Of a stretch of 64,000 nt of DNA, positions 25,634 through 33,760 are shown in pieces. The stretch lies in NCBI RefSeq assembly GCF_001581005.1, contig NZ_LHZV01000061.1:1-64000 (forward strand). Reading direction: 5' to 3'. Source of the DNA: Acetobacter orleanensis. Lineage in GTDB: Bacteria > Pseudomonadota > Alphaproteobacteria > Acetobacterales > Acetobacteraceae. The position numbers and the translations under genes were made by a program. The number at the start of each line of letters is the position of its first letter. The stretch's first letter is position 1. The notes beneath the pieces were generated by a model that did no database searches, was not told the origin of the DNA, and saw nothing but the letters and a program-made list of their open reading frames with translations.

Positions 25634-26050
25634 GTGATAGTCAGACCTCAGCCCATAACGCCAGAACAGACTCCGCAAAGGCTAGATCGGCAGGCGCGTG
25701 GCGCAAAAGCTTATCAGGACGGTCTGTGTGCGGAAGAGGTTGTCTGTTCTGCTTGTATAAAGGTCGGCTGGACTATTCTATTAAAAAGGGCCCGAACCCG
25801 ACGTGGTGAAATTGATATTGTGATGCGCAAAGGCGGCTTGATTTGCTTTGTAGAAGTAAAAAAGCGCCAAACCCTGCGGGGTGCTGCGGAATGTTTGACG
25901 CTTGTCCAGCAAAAGCGCCTTTATCGGGCAGCTGAGTGCCTGCTGGCCCTCTATCCGCATTGGTCTTATGAAGAACTACGCTTTGATTTGATAGCGGTGG
26001 ATGATCAGAACGCTTTACTCTGGGTCAAAGACGTTATTCGTCAGATGTAG
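25634..26050 (+). CDS. YraN-family (UPF0102) nuclease-fold protein
   Basis: 138 residues. RQARGAKAYQDGLCAEEVVCSAC is the usual start, then RTRRGEIDIVMRKGGLICFVEVKKRQT shows the E-x-D-I-V ... EVK pattern of the PD-(D/E)XK fold, and LRFDLIAVD closes the domain. The cellular role of YraN is not settled. The start is a GTG. In many genomes it neighbours rsmI; here it stands alone and ends in a shared terminator. Confidence 0.88.
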   Translation: MIVRPQPITPEQTPQRLDRQARGAKAYQDGLCAEEVVCSACIKVGWTILLKRARTRRGEIDIVMRKGGLICFVEVKKRQTLRGAAECLTLVQQKRLYRAAECLLALYPHWSYEELRFDLIAVDDQNALLWVKDVIRQM

Positions 26051-26085
26051 AAAAAGCGCGGTGCCTGAGGCGAGCCGCGCTTTTT
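26051..26085. terminator. Bidirectional rho-independent terminator
   Basis: AAAAAGCGCGG (26051-26061) and CCGCGCTTTTT (26075-26085) pair perfectly over 11 bases around a 13-base loop that itself holds GCC/GGC. T-runs occur on both strands, so it serves yraN (plus) and the His-rich gene (minus). Confidence 0.92.
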
Positions 26086-26110
26086 ACAAGACGTTTAGAG
26101 GCCTGATGGC

Positions 26111-26413
26111 TCAGGTGCGATGGCGATGCGTCGCCGCATGAGCCACGGTATGTCTTGCGGCATGGTAGGATACCAGATGCACCATGCTGTGAGAGGACAT
26201 GCCATGCGTCTGATGCGCGACGTGCATGACATGACTGACACGGTGAACATGCACAACCGGCGGCGGAGCGGCAGTAAGAGACGCAAATGTCAGCTTACTG
26301 GCTTCCAGATCAGAAATAACGCGTTCCGCGTGCGCTGAGGAATGAACTGCCAGAGTACCTGCGCTCAAACCAACAAAAGCGAAGGCACAGCGCATAAACG
26401 GAAAACGCATCAT
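26111..26413 (-). CDS. Small exported histidine-rich protein
   Basis: 100 residues from ATG 26413 (a GTG at 26428 adds five more). A hydrophobic signal peptide ends at about HSSAHA. The C-terminal 46 residues hold 13 His, spaced mostly every 3-5 positions (HVHRVSHVMHVAHQTH and onward), with many Val, Ala and Met. No Cys remains in the mature part. This composition suggests binding of Zn, Cu or Ni in the periplasm or buffering of acid, but no family is recognised. It is a single gene with its own terminator at 26051-26085. Confidence 0.6.
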   Translation of the reverse strand: MMRFPFMRCAFAFVGLSAGTLAVHSSAHAERVISDLEASKLTFASLTAAPPPVVHVHRVSHVMHVAHQTHGMSSHSMVHLVSYHAARHTVAHAATHRHRT

Positions 26414-26485
26414 TAAAAAATATCCCACCTCTGTTTGTCTGTTGTCAGACTACACAGCACTCTGATCGTCTGACAACTTAAAAAA

Positions 26486-26824
26486 TCAGGATGCAGCTTT
26501 AAGAGGAATATTTTTTTCTTTCAGTAGCGTCTGTAGTTCACCGGACTGGTACATTTCAGTCACGATGTCGCACCCGCCAATAAACTCCCCTTTAACGTAA
26601 AGCTGGGGAATGGTTGGCCAGTTTGAGAAATCCTTAATGCCTTGACGAATGCTGGCATCGGCCAGAACGTTTACAGTCTTGAACGGCGCACCAACATGCT
26701 CAAGAATCTGCACAACGCGCGCTGAAAAGCCGCACTGCGGGAAGTCGGCATCACCCTTCATGAACAGCATGACGGGATTGGTATCAATTTCGTTCTGGAT
26801 CTGCTGTTTGACAGTTTCCGACAT
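26486..26824 (-). CDS. grxD: Monothiol glutaredoxin Grx4
   Basis: 112 residues. The CGFS active site (C31-S34) defines Grx4/GrxD-type monothiol glutaredoxins, which bind and pass on [2Fe-2S] clusters rather than reduce disulfides. WPTIPQLYVKGEFIGGCDIVTEM matches the glutathione-binding region. It follows bolA by 40 bases in the same direction; BolA and Grx4 form a cluster-bridged complex, so the pairing is functional. Confidence 0.96.
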   Translation of the reverse strand: MSETVKQQIQNEIDTNPVMLFMKGDADFPQCGFSARVVQILEHVGAPFKTVNVLADASIRQGIKDFSNWPTIPQLYVKGEFIGGCDIVTEMYQSGELQTLLKEKNIPLKAAS

Positions 26825-26864
26825 TACTCTGGATCCTTGCTAAAAGAGCGGAAAAATAGGCTGT

Positions 26865-27095
26865 TCAGGGTGCTGATGTCTGCAACGCAAGAGCATGAAG
26901 CTTGCCGCCCATGTGCCCCTGTAGCGCCTGATAGACAAGCTGATGCTGCCGGACGCGGTTGAGGCCTTTGAAGGCTTCACTCACGATAGAGCAGGAATAA
27001 TGATCACCATCCCCGGCCAGATCATCAATTTTGATCTGGGCATCGGGGAAAGCCTGACGAAGATACGTCTCAAGTTCAGTGGCGGACATCGCCAT
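26865..27095 (-). CDS. bolA: BolA-family protein
   Basis: 76 residues, one BolA domain of the short (BolA2/IbaG-like) type. FKGLNRVRQHQLVYQALQGHMGG contains the invariant His used in cluster binding, and HALALQTSAP ends the domain. It works with GrxD just downstream in Fe-S trafficking and regulation. It is 24 bases after purL and appears to be cotranscribed with the purine genes. Confidence 0.93.
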   Translation of the reverse strand: MAMSATELETYLRQAFPDAQIKIDDLAGDGDHYSCSIVSEAFKGLNRVRQHQLVYQALQGHMGGKLHALALQTSAP

Positions 27096-27119
27096 GGCTT
27101 ACAGATCCCTTTCAGTTAC

Positions 27120-29318
27120 TCAGCGGGTCATCAAGGCCGGAAAAAAGGCCTCATGGGCTACAACAAGCCGTGCAGCAGATATTGTGACGCCACTGGGCAA
27201 AATCAAATCATTTCCGCCAGACTGACCAATCAGGCGAGCCGGAACGCCAGCTTTTTCCGCGCGAGCACAGAAATCCGCAGCATTATCCACGCACACCAGA
27301 TAGCGGGCCTGATCTTCACCAAACCAGAAGGCTTCGGGGCGGATACCGCTATCCGGGCTTTCCAGTTCACAGCCCACGCCACTTGCCATCACCATTTCTG
27401 CCACGGCAACCATCAGGCCGCCGTCAGAAAGATCATGGCAGGCGGAAACCGTGCCGTTCAGAATTTCCTGCCGGACAAAATCGCCATTGCGTTTTTCAGC
27501 TACCAGATCAACAGGCGGCGGTGGCCCATCTTCACGTCCTAGGATTTCACGCAGCCAGATAGACTGCCCCAGTTCCCCGTGAGTTTCACCCACCAGAACC
27601 ACGGCTTTCCCGTCCTGCATGCCAAGGCCAACGGCTTTCTCCACATCATTCAGCACACCCAGCGCACCAATGGCGGGGGTTGGCAGAATGGCCATGGCGG
27701 AGCCGTCCGGCTGCCTTGTCTCGTTATACAACGAGACGTTGCCACTCACGACCGGGAAATCCAGCGCGCGGCAGGCATCCCCCATGCCTTCAATGGCGGC
27801 AATAAACTGCCCCATGATTTCGGGCTTTTCCGGGTTGCCGAAATTCAGGTTGTCCGTCACAGCCAGCGGGCGTGCGCCAGTGGCGGTAATGTTCCGCCAT
27901 GCTTCCGCCACGGCCTGCGCGCCGCCAGTTTTTGGGTCTGCATGGCAGTAGCGTGGCGTACAGTCCGTTGTGATAGCCAGTGCGAGCGAAGTGTCTTCAA
28001 TCTTGACAATCGCAGCGTCAGCAGCGCCCGGACGACGGACAGTCTGGCCGCCAACCGTGCTGTCATACTGGTTCCACACCCATGCGCGGGAGGCGAGATC
28101 GGGCGAGCCAATAAGCTTGATCAGGGTCGCGTCCAGAGAAAGCGGCGCATGCACCGGGCCAAGCGGTTCCGGCACAACCGGCGTTGTTGCCGGACGATCA
28201 TAGATCGGAGCCTGATCCGCCAGCGGGTCCAGCGGAATATCGGCTTCCACCTGCCCTTTGTGCTTCACTACAATATGGCCGGTTTCCGTCAGATGCCCGA
28301 TAATGGCGAAATCCAGTTCCCATTTCTCGAAGATCTTGCGCGCCACTTCGGTGCGGTCCGGTTTGAGGACCATGAGCATGCGTTCCTGACTTTCGGACAG
28401 CATCATCTCATAGGCTGTCATGCCCGGTTCGCGCTGCGGCACGGCATCCAGATCAAGCTCGATCCCTACGCCACCCTTCCCGGCCATTTCCACGGCGGAA
28501 GAGGTCAGACCAGCAGCACCCATGTCCTGAATAGCGACAATGGCATCTGTCGCCATCAGTTCCAGACAGGCTTCAATCAGCAGCTTTTCAATGAACGGGT
28601 CGCCAACCTGAACGGTTGGGCGCTTCGCCATGGCGTTTTCGTCAAACTCGGCGGAAGACATGGTAGCACCGTGAATGCCATCACGCCCCGTGCGGGAGCC
28701 GACATACACAACCGGGTTGCCAACGCCTGCCGCGGCAGAGAGGAAAATGCGGTCTTTACGCGCAAGGCCAACCGTCATGGCGTTAACGAGCGGGTTGCCA
28801 TCATAAGCCGGGTGGAAATTTATTTCCCCACCAACTGTCGGCACACCAACGCAGTTACCATAACCGCCAATGCCACGCACAACACCATCAATAATCTGGC
28901 GTGTCCGGGGCGTTTCGGGGTTGCCAAAACGCAGGGCGTTCAGGTTGGCAATGGGGCGCGCGCCCATGGTGAACACGTCACGCAGAATACCGCCAACGCC
29001 GGTGGCAGCCCCCTGATAGGGTTCGATAAAGGACGGGTGGTTATGGCTTTCCATCTTGAAAATGGCGGCATAACCCAGTCCGATATCCACCACACCGGCA
29101 TTTTCACCCGGACCATGAATAACCCAAGGGGCTTTGGTCGGAAGCGTGCGCAGCCATTTGCGGGAGGATTTATAAGAACAGTGCTCGGACCACATGACCG
29201 AAAACACGCCAAGCTCTGTCAGGCTAGGCATGCGGCCCATGATGGTCACAACGCGCGCATATTCTTCAGACGTCAGCCCGAATTCCCGGGCCAGAGAGTC
29301 ATCAACGGTCTTTTTCAC
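27120..29318 (-). CDS. purL: Phosphoribosylformylglycinamidine synthase, large subunit (PurL, small form)
   Basis: 732 residues, the length of the split-type PurL that works with PurQ and PurS. Converts FGAR to FGAM using ATP and ammonia from Pur[14 protein letters not shown] holds H46 of the active site; [28 protein letters not shown] and the later [29 protein letters not shown] are the two AIRS-like ATP domains. The start overlaps the purQ stop by four bases, which supports balanced synthesis. Confidence 0.97.
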   Translation of the reverse strand: MKKTVDDSLAREFGLTSEEYARVVTIMGRMPSLTELGVFSVMWSEHCSYKSSRKWLRTLPTKAPWVIHGPGENAGVVDIGLGYAAIFKMESHNHPSFIEPYQGAATGVGGILRDVFTMGARPIANLNALRFGNPETPRTRQIIDGVVRGIGGYGNCVGVPTVGGEINFHPAYDGNPLVNAMTVGLARKDRIFLSAAAGVGNPVVYVGSRTGRDGIHGATMSSAEFDENAMAKRPTVQVGDPFIEKLLIEACLELMATDAIVAIQDMGAAGLTSSAVEMAGKGGVGIELDLDAVPQREPGMTAYEMMLSESQERMLMVLKPDRTEVARKIFEKWELDFAIIGHLTETGHIVVKHKGQVEADIPLDPLADQAPIYDRPATTPVVPEPLGPVHAPLSLDATLIKLIGSPDLASRAWVWNQYDSTVGGQTVRRPGAADAAIVKIEDTSLALAITTDCTPRYCHADPKTGGAQAVAEAWRNITATGARPLAVTDNLNFGNPEKPEIMGQFIAAIEGMGDACRALDFPVVSGNVSLYNETRQPDGSAMAILPTPAIGALGVLNDVEKAVGLGMQDGKAVVLVGETHGELGQSIWLREILGREDGPPPPVDLVAEKRNGDFVRQEILNGTVSACHDLSDGGLMVAVAEMVMASGVGCELESPDSGIRPEAFWFGEDQARYLVCVDNAADFCARAEKAGVPARLIGQSGGNDLILPSGVTISAARLVVAHEAFFPALMTR

Positions 29319-30016
29319 CGGACAAGAGCCTCCACAAGACCTTCAAACAGCGGCAGACCGTCCACGCCGCCCATCAGCGGGTCAACCAGATCTTCCGGGT
29401 GAGGCATCATGCCGCAAATACGGCTATTTTCGCTCAGAATTCCCGCAATGCTGTTCACACTGCCATTGAGGTTGCTGGCACTATCATCCGCCTGCACAAC
29501 ACCTTGCGCCGTGGCGTAACGGAAGGCCACAAGCCCCTCGCCTTCCAGACGGTCCAGCGTGCTCTGGTCGGCTGTGTAGTTGCCGTCCCCATGGGCCATC
29601 GGTGTGCGGAACACGTCGCCTTTTTTCCATTTGTGGGTGAAGGGCGTGTCCGCCCGTTCCACACGCAGGTGGCAGTCCTGAGACAGGAAACGCAGATTAG
29701 CGTTCCGCAACAGGGCACCCGGCAGCAGGCCGGTTTCCGTCAGAATCTGAAAGCCGTTACAGACCCCCAGAATATGACCACCCTTATGCGCGAAACTGCG
29801 GATTTCTGTCATAATGGGAGAATGGGCCGCCATGGCGCCACAGCGCAGGTAATCCCCGTAGCTGAAGCCACCTGCCAGAACAACGAGATCAATCCCCGTC
29901 AGGTCTGTCTCGCGGTGCCAGACCATGCGGGGTTCATGTCCGGTAACACGACGCAGAGCGATCGCCATATCGCGCTCGCGGTTCGTGCCCGGAAAAACAA
30001 CAATCGCTGCTTTCAT
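29315..30016 (-). CDS. purQ: Phosphoribosylformylglycinamidine synthase, glutaminase subunit
   Basis: 233 residues, class I glutamine amidotransferase. The nucleophile is C86 in [20 protein letters not shown] near the end supplies the His and Glu. Delivers ammonia to PurL. It overlaps purL (4 bases) and the upstream Rap1a/Tai-like gene (4 bases), so that small gene is locked into the purine operon. Confidence 0.97.
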   Translation of the reverse strand: MKAAIVVFPGTNRERDMAIALRRVTGHEPRMVWHRETDLTGIDLVVLAGGFSYGDYLRCGAMAAHSPIMTEIRSFAHKGGHILGVCNGFQILTETGLLPGALLRNANLRFLSQDCHLRVERADTPFTHKWKKGDVFRTPMAHGDGNYTADQSTLDRLEGEGLVAFRYATAQGVVQADDSASNLNGSVNSIAGILSENSRICGMMPHPEDLVDPLMGGVDGLPLFEGLVEALVR

Positions 30017-30396
30017 TTTGCGGCGCTACAGGGGTAAGAGTCGTGCAAAGCCTTGAAGACGCTTTCGCCAACCGGCTTGGACAGGGCGTCTGAATGCGCT
30101 TTGAGCCATGTCAGCACTTTTCCGCGCATGGCGGCACCGTTTTCTGACGTCGGGACGCAGAAACCAGTCGGTGCTGACGGGTCACCTTCATTCCGGTCAT
30201 TGATCTTGGAGAGTGCCATAGCGTCTGCCAGCCCGGTGATGTAGGCATCACAGGCTGTAGCGCCTGCCGGACGGCTACAGATGCGGGCAAAATTGCCGGT
30301 CTGCATAGGAGAAATACGCTGCGCTTGCGCCAGATCCGGTGCAAGCAGAGCGCCGCCCAAAGCAATCAGCGGGGCAATCAGGACAAGGCGTTTCAT
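30013..30396 (-). CDS. Exported Rap1a/Tai-like domain protein
   Basis: 127 residues. The signal peptide is [25 protein letters not shown]. The mature part ([30 protein letters not shown], then [32 protein letters not shown]) resembles the Rap1a/Tai immunity-protein fold. It has four Cys, consistent with two disulfides in the periplasm. In type VI secretion such proteins neutralise amidase effectors. No secretion or effector gene is visible here, so a housekeeping role is as likely. It overlaps purS and purQ by four bases on each side. Confidence 0.7.
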   Translation of the reverse strand: MKRLVLIAPLIALGGALLAPDLAQAQRISPMQTGNFARICSRPAGATACDAYITGLADAMALSKINDRNEGDPSAPTGFCVPTSENGAAMRGKVLTWLKAHSDALSKPVGESVFKALHDSYPCSAAK

Positions 30397-30635
30397 CCAA
30401 GCACCTCAACCGTAAAGTCTTCAATGACCAGATTGGCCAGAAGATCGCGGCCCATGTCTTCAGCCTGCTTCTGGACGGCGGCACGATCCGTGCCCTCAAC
30501 ATCCAGATCAATAATCTTGCCAACCCGGACGTCCTGCACACCCGGAAAACCTAGCGTATGCAATGCGTGGCCGATGGCTTTCCCCTGCGGGTCAAGCACA
30601 CCTTCCTTAAGCATGACGGTTACACGTACTTTCAT
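30393..30635 (-). CDS. purS: Phosphoribosylformylglycinamidine synthase subunit PurS
   Basis: 80 residues. Small structural subunit that bridges PurL and PurQ in organisms with the split enzyme. MKVRVTVMLKEGVLDPQGKAIGHALHTLGF and VRVGKIIDLDVEG are typical. It lies 28 bases after purC. Its end overlaps the Rap1a/Tai-like gene rather than purQ, which would be the expected neighbour. Confidence 0.95.
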   Translation of the reverse strand: MKVRVTVMLKEGVLDPQGKAIGHALHTLGFPGVQDVRVGKIIDLDVEGTDRAAVQKQAEDMGRDLLANLVIEDFTVEVLG

Positions 30636-30663
30636 GATAAAGCTCCCATTGCTGTCGGCATAG

Positions 30664-31431
30664 TCACTGCATGGTCTCCGGACCCTTCATATCTCCGCCA
30701 TTGCCTGCCTCAGGCAGGATGCCCAGTCTGCGGGCAACTTCCTGATAGGCTTCCCGGACATTGCCCAGATCACGGCGGAAACGGTCCTTATCGAGCTTCT
30801 CGTTGGTCTGGTTGTCCCACAGGCGGCAGTTATCCGGCGAAATTTCATCCGCCAGCACAATCCGCATGTCGTCCCCTTCCCACAAGCGACCAAATTCAAG
30901 TTTGAAGTCGACAAGCTGAATGCCGATCCCGCTGAACAGGCCACATAGGAAATCATTGACCCGCATGGCCATGGACGTCATGTCCTCAAGGTCGTGCGGG
31001 CAGGCCCAGCCAAAAGCAATAATGTGGTCTTCAGAGACCATAGGATCATTCAGCTCGTCATTTTTGTAGTAAAACTCAACAATGGACCGCGGGAGGCGTG
31101 TGCCTTCCTCAATCCCGAAACGCTTGGCAATGCTGCCCGCCGCAATATTACGGACAACAACTTCAAGCGGAATAATCTCGACTTCCTTCACCAGTTGCTC
31201 GCGCATGTTGATGCGGCGGATGAAGTGCGTGGGAATGCCGATTTCCTGCAAGCGCAGCATCAGATGTTCACTGATGCGGTTGTTCAGCACACCCTTGCCG
31301 GTAATAACGCCGCTTTTGGCACCGTTTCCGGCCGTGGCGTCATCTTTAAAATACTGCACAAGGGTGCCGGGTTCCGGACCTTCAAAAAGGATTTTGGCTT
31401 TACCTTCGTAAAGCTGGCGGCGACGGGCCAT
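30664..31431 (-). CDS. purC: SAICAR synthetase
   Basis: 255 residues from ATG 31431, which has AAGGA five bases upstream; an ATG six bases earlier is too close to it. Joins CAIR with aspartate in purine synthesis. [47 protein letters not shown] and LVDFKLEFG are signatures. It leads purC-purS-(Rap1a-like)-purQ-purL-bolA-grxD, with purB upstream across 133 bases. Confidence 0.97.
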   Translation of the reverse strand: MARRRQLYEGKAKILFEGPEPGTLVQYFKDDATAGNGAKSGVITGKGVLNNRISEHLMLRLQEIGIPTHFIRRINMREQLVKEVEIIPLEVVVRNIAAGSIAKRFGIEEGTRLPRSIVEFYYKNDELNDPMVSEDHIIAFGWACPHDLEDMTSMAMRVNDFLCGLFSGIGIQLVDFKLEFGRLWEGDDMRIVLADEISPDNCRLWDNQTNEKLDKDRFRRDLGNVREAYQEVARRLGILPEAGNGGDMKGPETMQ

Positions 31432-31564
31432 GGTCATCCTTACCTGTCTTGAACGTTTAAAACCGATCCCTGCAACAGGTCCGGGGGAAGACTGTTGCCA
31501 GCCTTCCCTTCTTCAGACGCGTCATAGCAGGCTTCGGGCATGGAGGATATAGGGAGAGCCCCGC

Positions 31565-32914
31565 TCACAGAGCCGGGCCGGGTTCCCCAAAGACTTTCTG
31601 ATACAAGCCATCCAGCGCCTTCAAATGCTGGCGGCTATCCATGGCGGCATCCAGCGTTTCGGCCGAAACGCGGCCGGAAATTTCCGGGTCAAGTGCCAGA
31701 TTTTCACGGAAGGTGCGGCCTTCCGGTGTGCCGAGCTTTGTCCATGTTTCCATCGCGTTGCGCTGCACAATACGATAGGCGTCTTCACGGGAAAGGCCGG
31801 CGCGGGCCAGAGCCAGCAGGACCTCGCCGGAATGGACAACGCCGCCAAGGCTTTCAATATTGGCTGCCATGCGGTCCGGGTAGATCATCAGCTTGCTCAT
31901 CATCCCGGCAAGGCGCGCCAAAGCGAAGTCCAGACCGATGGTGGCATCCGGGCAGATATTCCGTTCAACGGAAGAATGGCTGATATCGCGTTCATGCCAC
32001 AGCGCCACGTTTTCAAGCGCCGGGATAACGGCGGACCGCACAAGGCGGGCAAGGCCCGTCAGGTTTTCAGTCAGCACCGGGTTCCGCTTATGCGGCATGG
32101 CGGAGGAACCCTTCTGGCCTTTATGGAAGAATTCCTCGGCTTCCCGCACTTCAGAACGCTGAAGGTGGCGGACTTCAATGGCCAGACGTTCAATCCCACT
32201 GGCAATCACGCCCAGTGCGCAGAAATAGGCGGCATGGCGGTCACGCGGGATGACCTGCGTGGACACAGGCTCAGGCATCAAGCCCAGACGTTCGGCCACG
32301 TAGGACTCAACCCGCGGGTCGAGATGCGCAAAGGTGCCGACAGCGCCGGAAATGGCGCAGGTGGCGATTTCCGCCCGCGCTGTTTCAAGACGGGCCTTGT
32401 TGCGCAGGAACTCGGCATAATGCCCAGCAAGCTTCAGACCGAAAGATGTCGGCTCGGCATGGATGCCGTGGCTGCGGCCAATGGTCAGCGTGTGTTTGTG
32501 TTCAAACGCACGGGTGCGCAGGGCATCCAGAACATCGTCCAGATCTTTCAGCAGCAGGTCCGTCGCCTGCACCAGTTGCACCGCCAGACACGTGTCCAGA
32601 ATGTCGGAAGACGTCATGCCCAGATGCACAAAGCGGCTTTCCGGCCCAACTTTTTCAGCAAGCCACGTCAGGAAGGCAATAACATCGTGGCGGGTTTCCG
32701 CCTCGATTTCGTCAATGCGGACCAGATCAGCATCGGAGAACGCGGCCATTGCGGCATCGCCTTTCTCGCGCACCACTTTCGCGGCTTCTTTTGGCACAGC
32801 GCCGTATTCGGCCATGGCTTCACAGGCCAGTGCTTCAATCTCAAACCAGATGCGGTAGCGATTTTCTGGCGACCAGATAGCGGCCATGACAGGGCGAGTA
32901 TAGCGCGGCACCAT
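31565..32914 (-). CDS. purB: Adenylosuccinate lyase
   Basis: 449 residues, fumarase/aspartase superfamily. Splits SAICAR to AICAR and adenylosuccinate to AMP, releasing fumarate. MVPRYTRPVMAAIW is the usual start and GSSAMPHKRNPV is the superfamily signature loop with its flexible catalytic Ser. It lies upstream of purC in the same direction; the gap between them holds short GCAACAG/CTGTTGC and GGGAAG/CTTCCC repeats but no clear terminator. It is divergent from the terC-like gene. Confidence 0.97.
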   Translation of the reverse strand: MVPRYTRPVMAAIWSPENRYRIWFEIEALACEAMAEYGAVPKEAAKVVREKGDAAMAAFSDADLVRIDEIEAETRHDVIAFLTWLAEKVGPESRFVHLGMTSSDILDTCLAVQLVQATDLLLKDLDDVLDALRTRAFEHKHTLTIGRSHGIHAEPTSFGLKLAGHYAEFLRNKARLETARAEIATCAISGAVGTFAHLDPRVESYVAERLGLMPEPVSTQVIPRDRHAAYFCALGVIASGIERLAIEVRHLQRSEVREAEEFFHKGQKGSSAMPHKRNPVLTENLTGLARLVRSAVIPALENVALWHERDISHSSVERNICPDATIGLDFALARLAGMMSKLMIYPDRMAANIESLGGVVHSGEVLLALARAGLSREDAYRIVQRNAMETWTKLGTPEGRTFRENLALDPEISGRVSAETLDAAMDSRQHLKALDGLYQKVFGEPGPAL

Positions 32915-33072
32915 AACGCGGTGTTCCTCCTGAGAGCGGAATGATGCGGGCTTCTCTACCCGATTCCCAGCGCCACGTCTGCCCGTGAAACGAAAAACTT
33001 TGACAGTCGAGCGTATTTCAGACTGTTCAGGCGCTTGATTTTCCCGTCTCAGCTTCTCGAATCGGAGTTTTC

Positions 33073-33690
33073 GTGCACGGTTTTCTGGATGCTTTCACCC
33101 TGAAGGCTGTCTTTGCCTTTCTTCAGGTGGTGATGATTGATGTCACGCTGGCCGGGGACAACGCCGTTGTTATCGGGTTGGTCGTGCGGTCTCTTCCTGT
33201 CAATGAACGCCGGAAGGCCATTCTGGCCGGGGTCCTGCTGGCAGCAGTCATCCGCATTCTGATGGCTCTGGTTGCTGTGCAGCTTTTACAGATTATCGGG
33301 CTGACGTTAGCCGGTGGCCTGCTGCTGTGCTGGGTGTGCTGGCGCATGTACTGCGAATTGCGCGCGGGACACAATGAGGACGGTGAGGAAACCGCCCCGC
33401 CCGGCAGCTTTGGGAAGGCCGTTTTTCGTATTCTGTTAGCTGACCTTTCCATGAGTCTGGATAACGTGCTGGCGGTTGCTGGAGCAGCGGCTGACCACCC
33501 ATGGGTGTTGATCTCTGGACTGGTGCTTTCTGTTTTGCTGATGGGCGTTGCAGCCTCCTTCATCGCCCGTCTGCTGGACCGGTATAAATGGATTGCATGG
33601 GTTGGGCTGCTGATTGTTCTGGCGGTTGCTATTGAACTGATTGTTAAAGGCGGCGGGGAGGTCTGGACGCACCTCCTGACGCCCCGCTGA
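33073..33690 (+). CDS. TerC/YjbE-family integral membrane protein
   Basis: 205 residues with about seven membrane helices. The family marks are two Asp-containing helices: DVTLAGDNAVVIGLVVR (about 23-39) and DLSMSLDNVLAVAGAAADH (about 124-142). Members are linked to tellurite resistance and to manganese or calcium export that helps metalate exported enzymes. The start is a GTG. An isolated TTGACA lies at 33000-33005, but I found no good -10 element. No metal-sensing riboswitch is seen in the short leader. Confidence 0.88.
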   Translation: MHGFLDAFTLKAVFAFLQVVMIDVTLAGDNAVVIGLVVRSLPVNERRKAILAGVLLAAVIRILMALVAVQLLQIIGLTLAGGLLLCWVCWRMYCELRAGHNEDGEETAPPGSFGKAVFRILLADLSMSLDNVLAVAGAAADHPWVLISGLVLSVLLMGVAASFIARLLDRYKWIAWVGLLIVLAVAIELIVKGGGEVWTHLLTPR

Positions 33691-33760
33691 GGGGGCCGGT
33701 TTCTTGTCTGCCGGATAGATCAGGCTTGCCAGCGCAGGCAGGATCGCTGATCTTTCAGCA

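Noticed and set aside
27579-29402. Very long open frame (about 600 codons) on the plus strand opposite purL
   Set aside because: It mirrors purL codons in GC-rich DNA, has no ribosome site or family similarity, and purL is certain.
30013-30396. Type VI secretion immunity cluster
   Set aside because: No effector, Hcp, VgrG or other secretion gene in the window; only the fold is similar.
31625-32944. Long open frame on the plus strand opposite purB
   Set aside because: Shadow of purB; composition is His/Gln/Arg-rich and without known motifs.
33000-33072. Manganese (yybP-ykoY) riboswitch before the terC-like gene
   Set aside because: The leader is too short and lacks the conserved loops.
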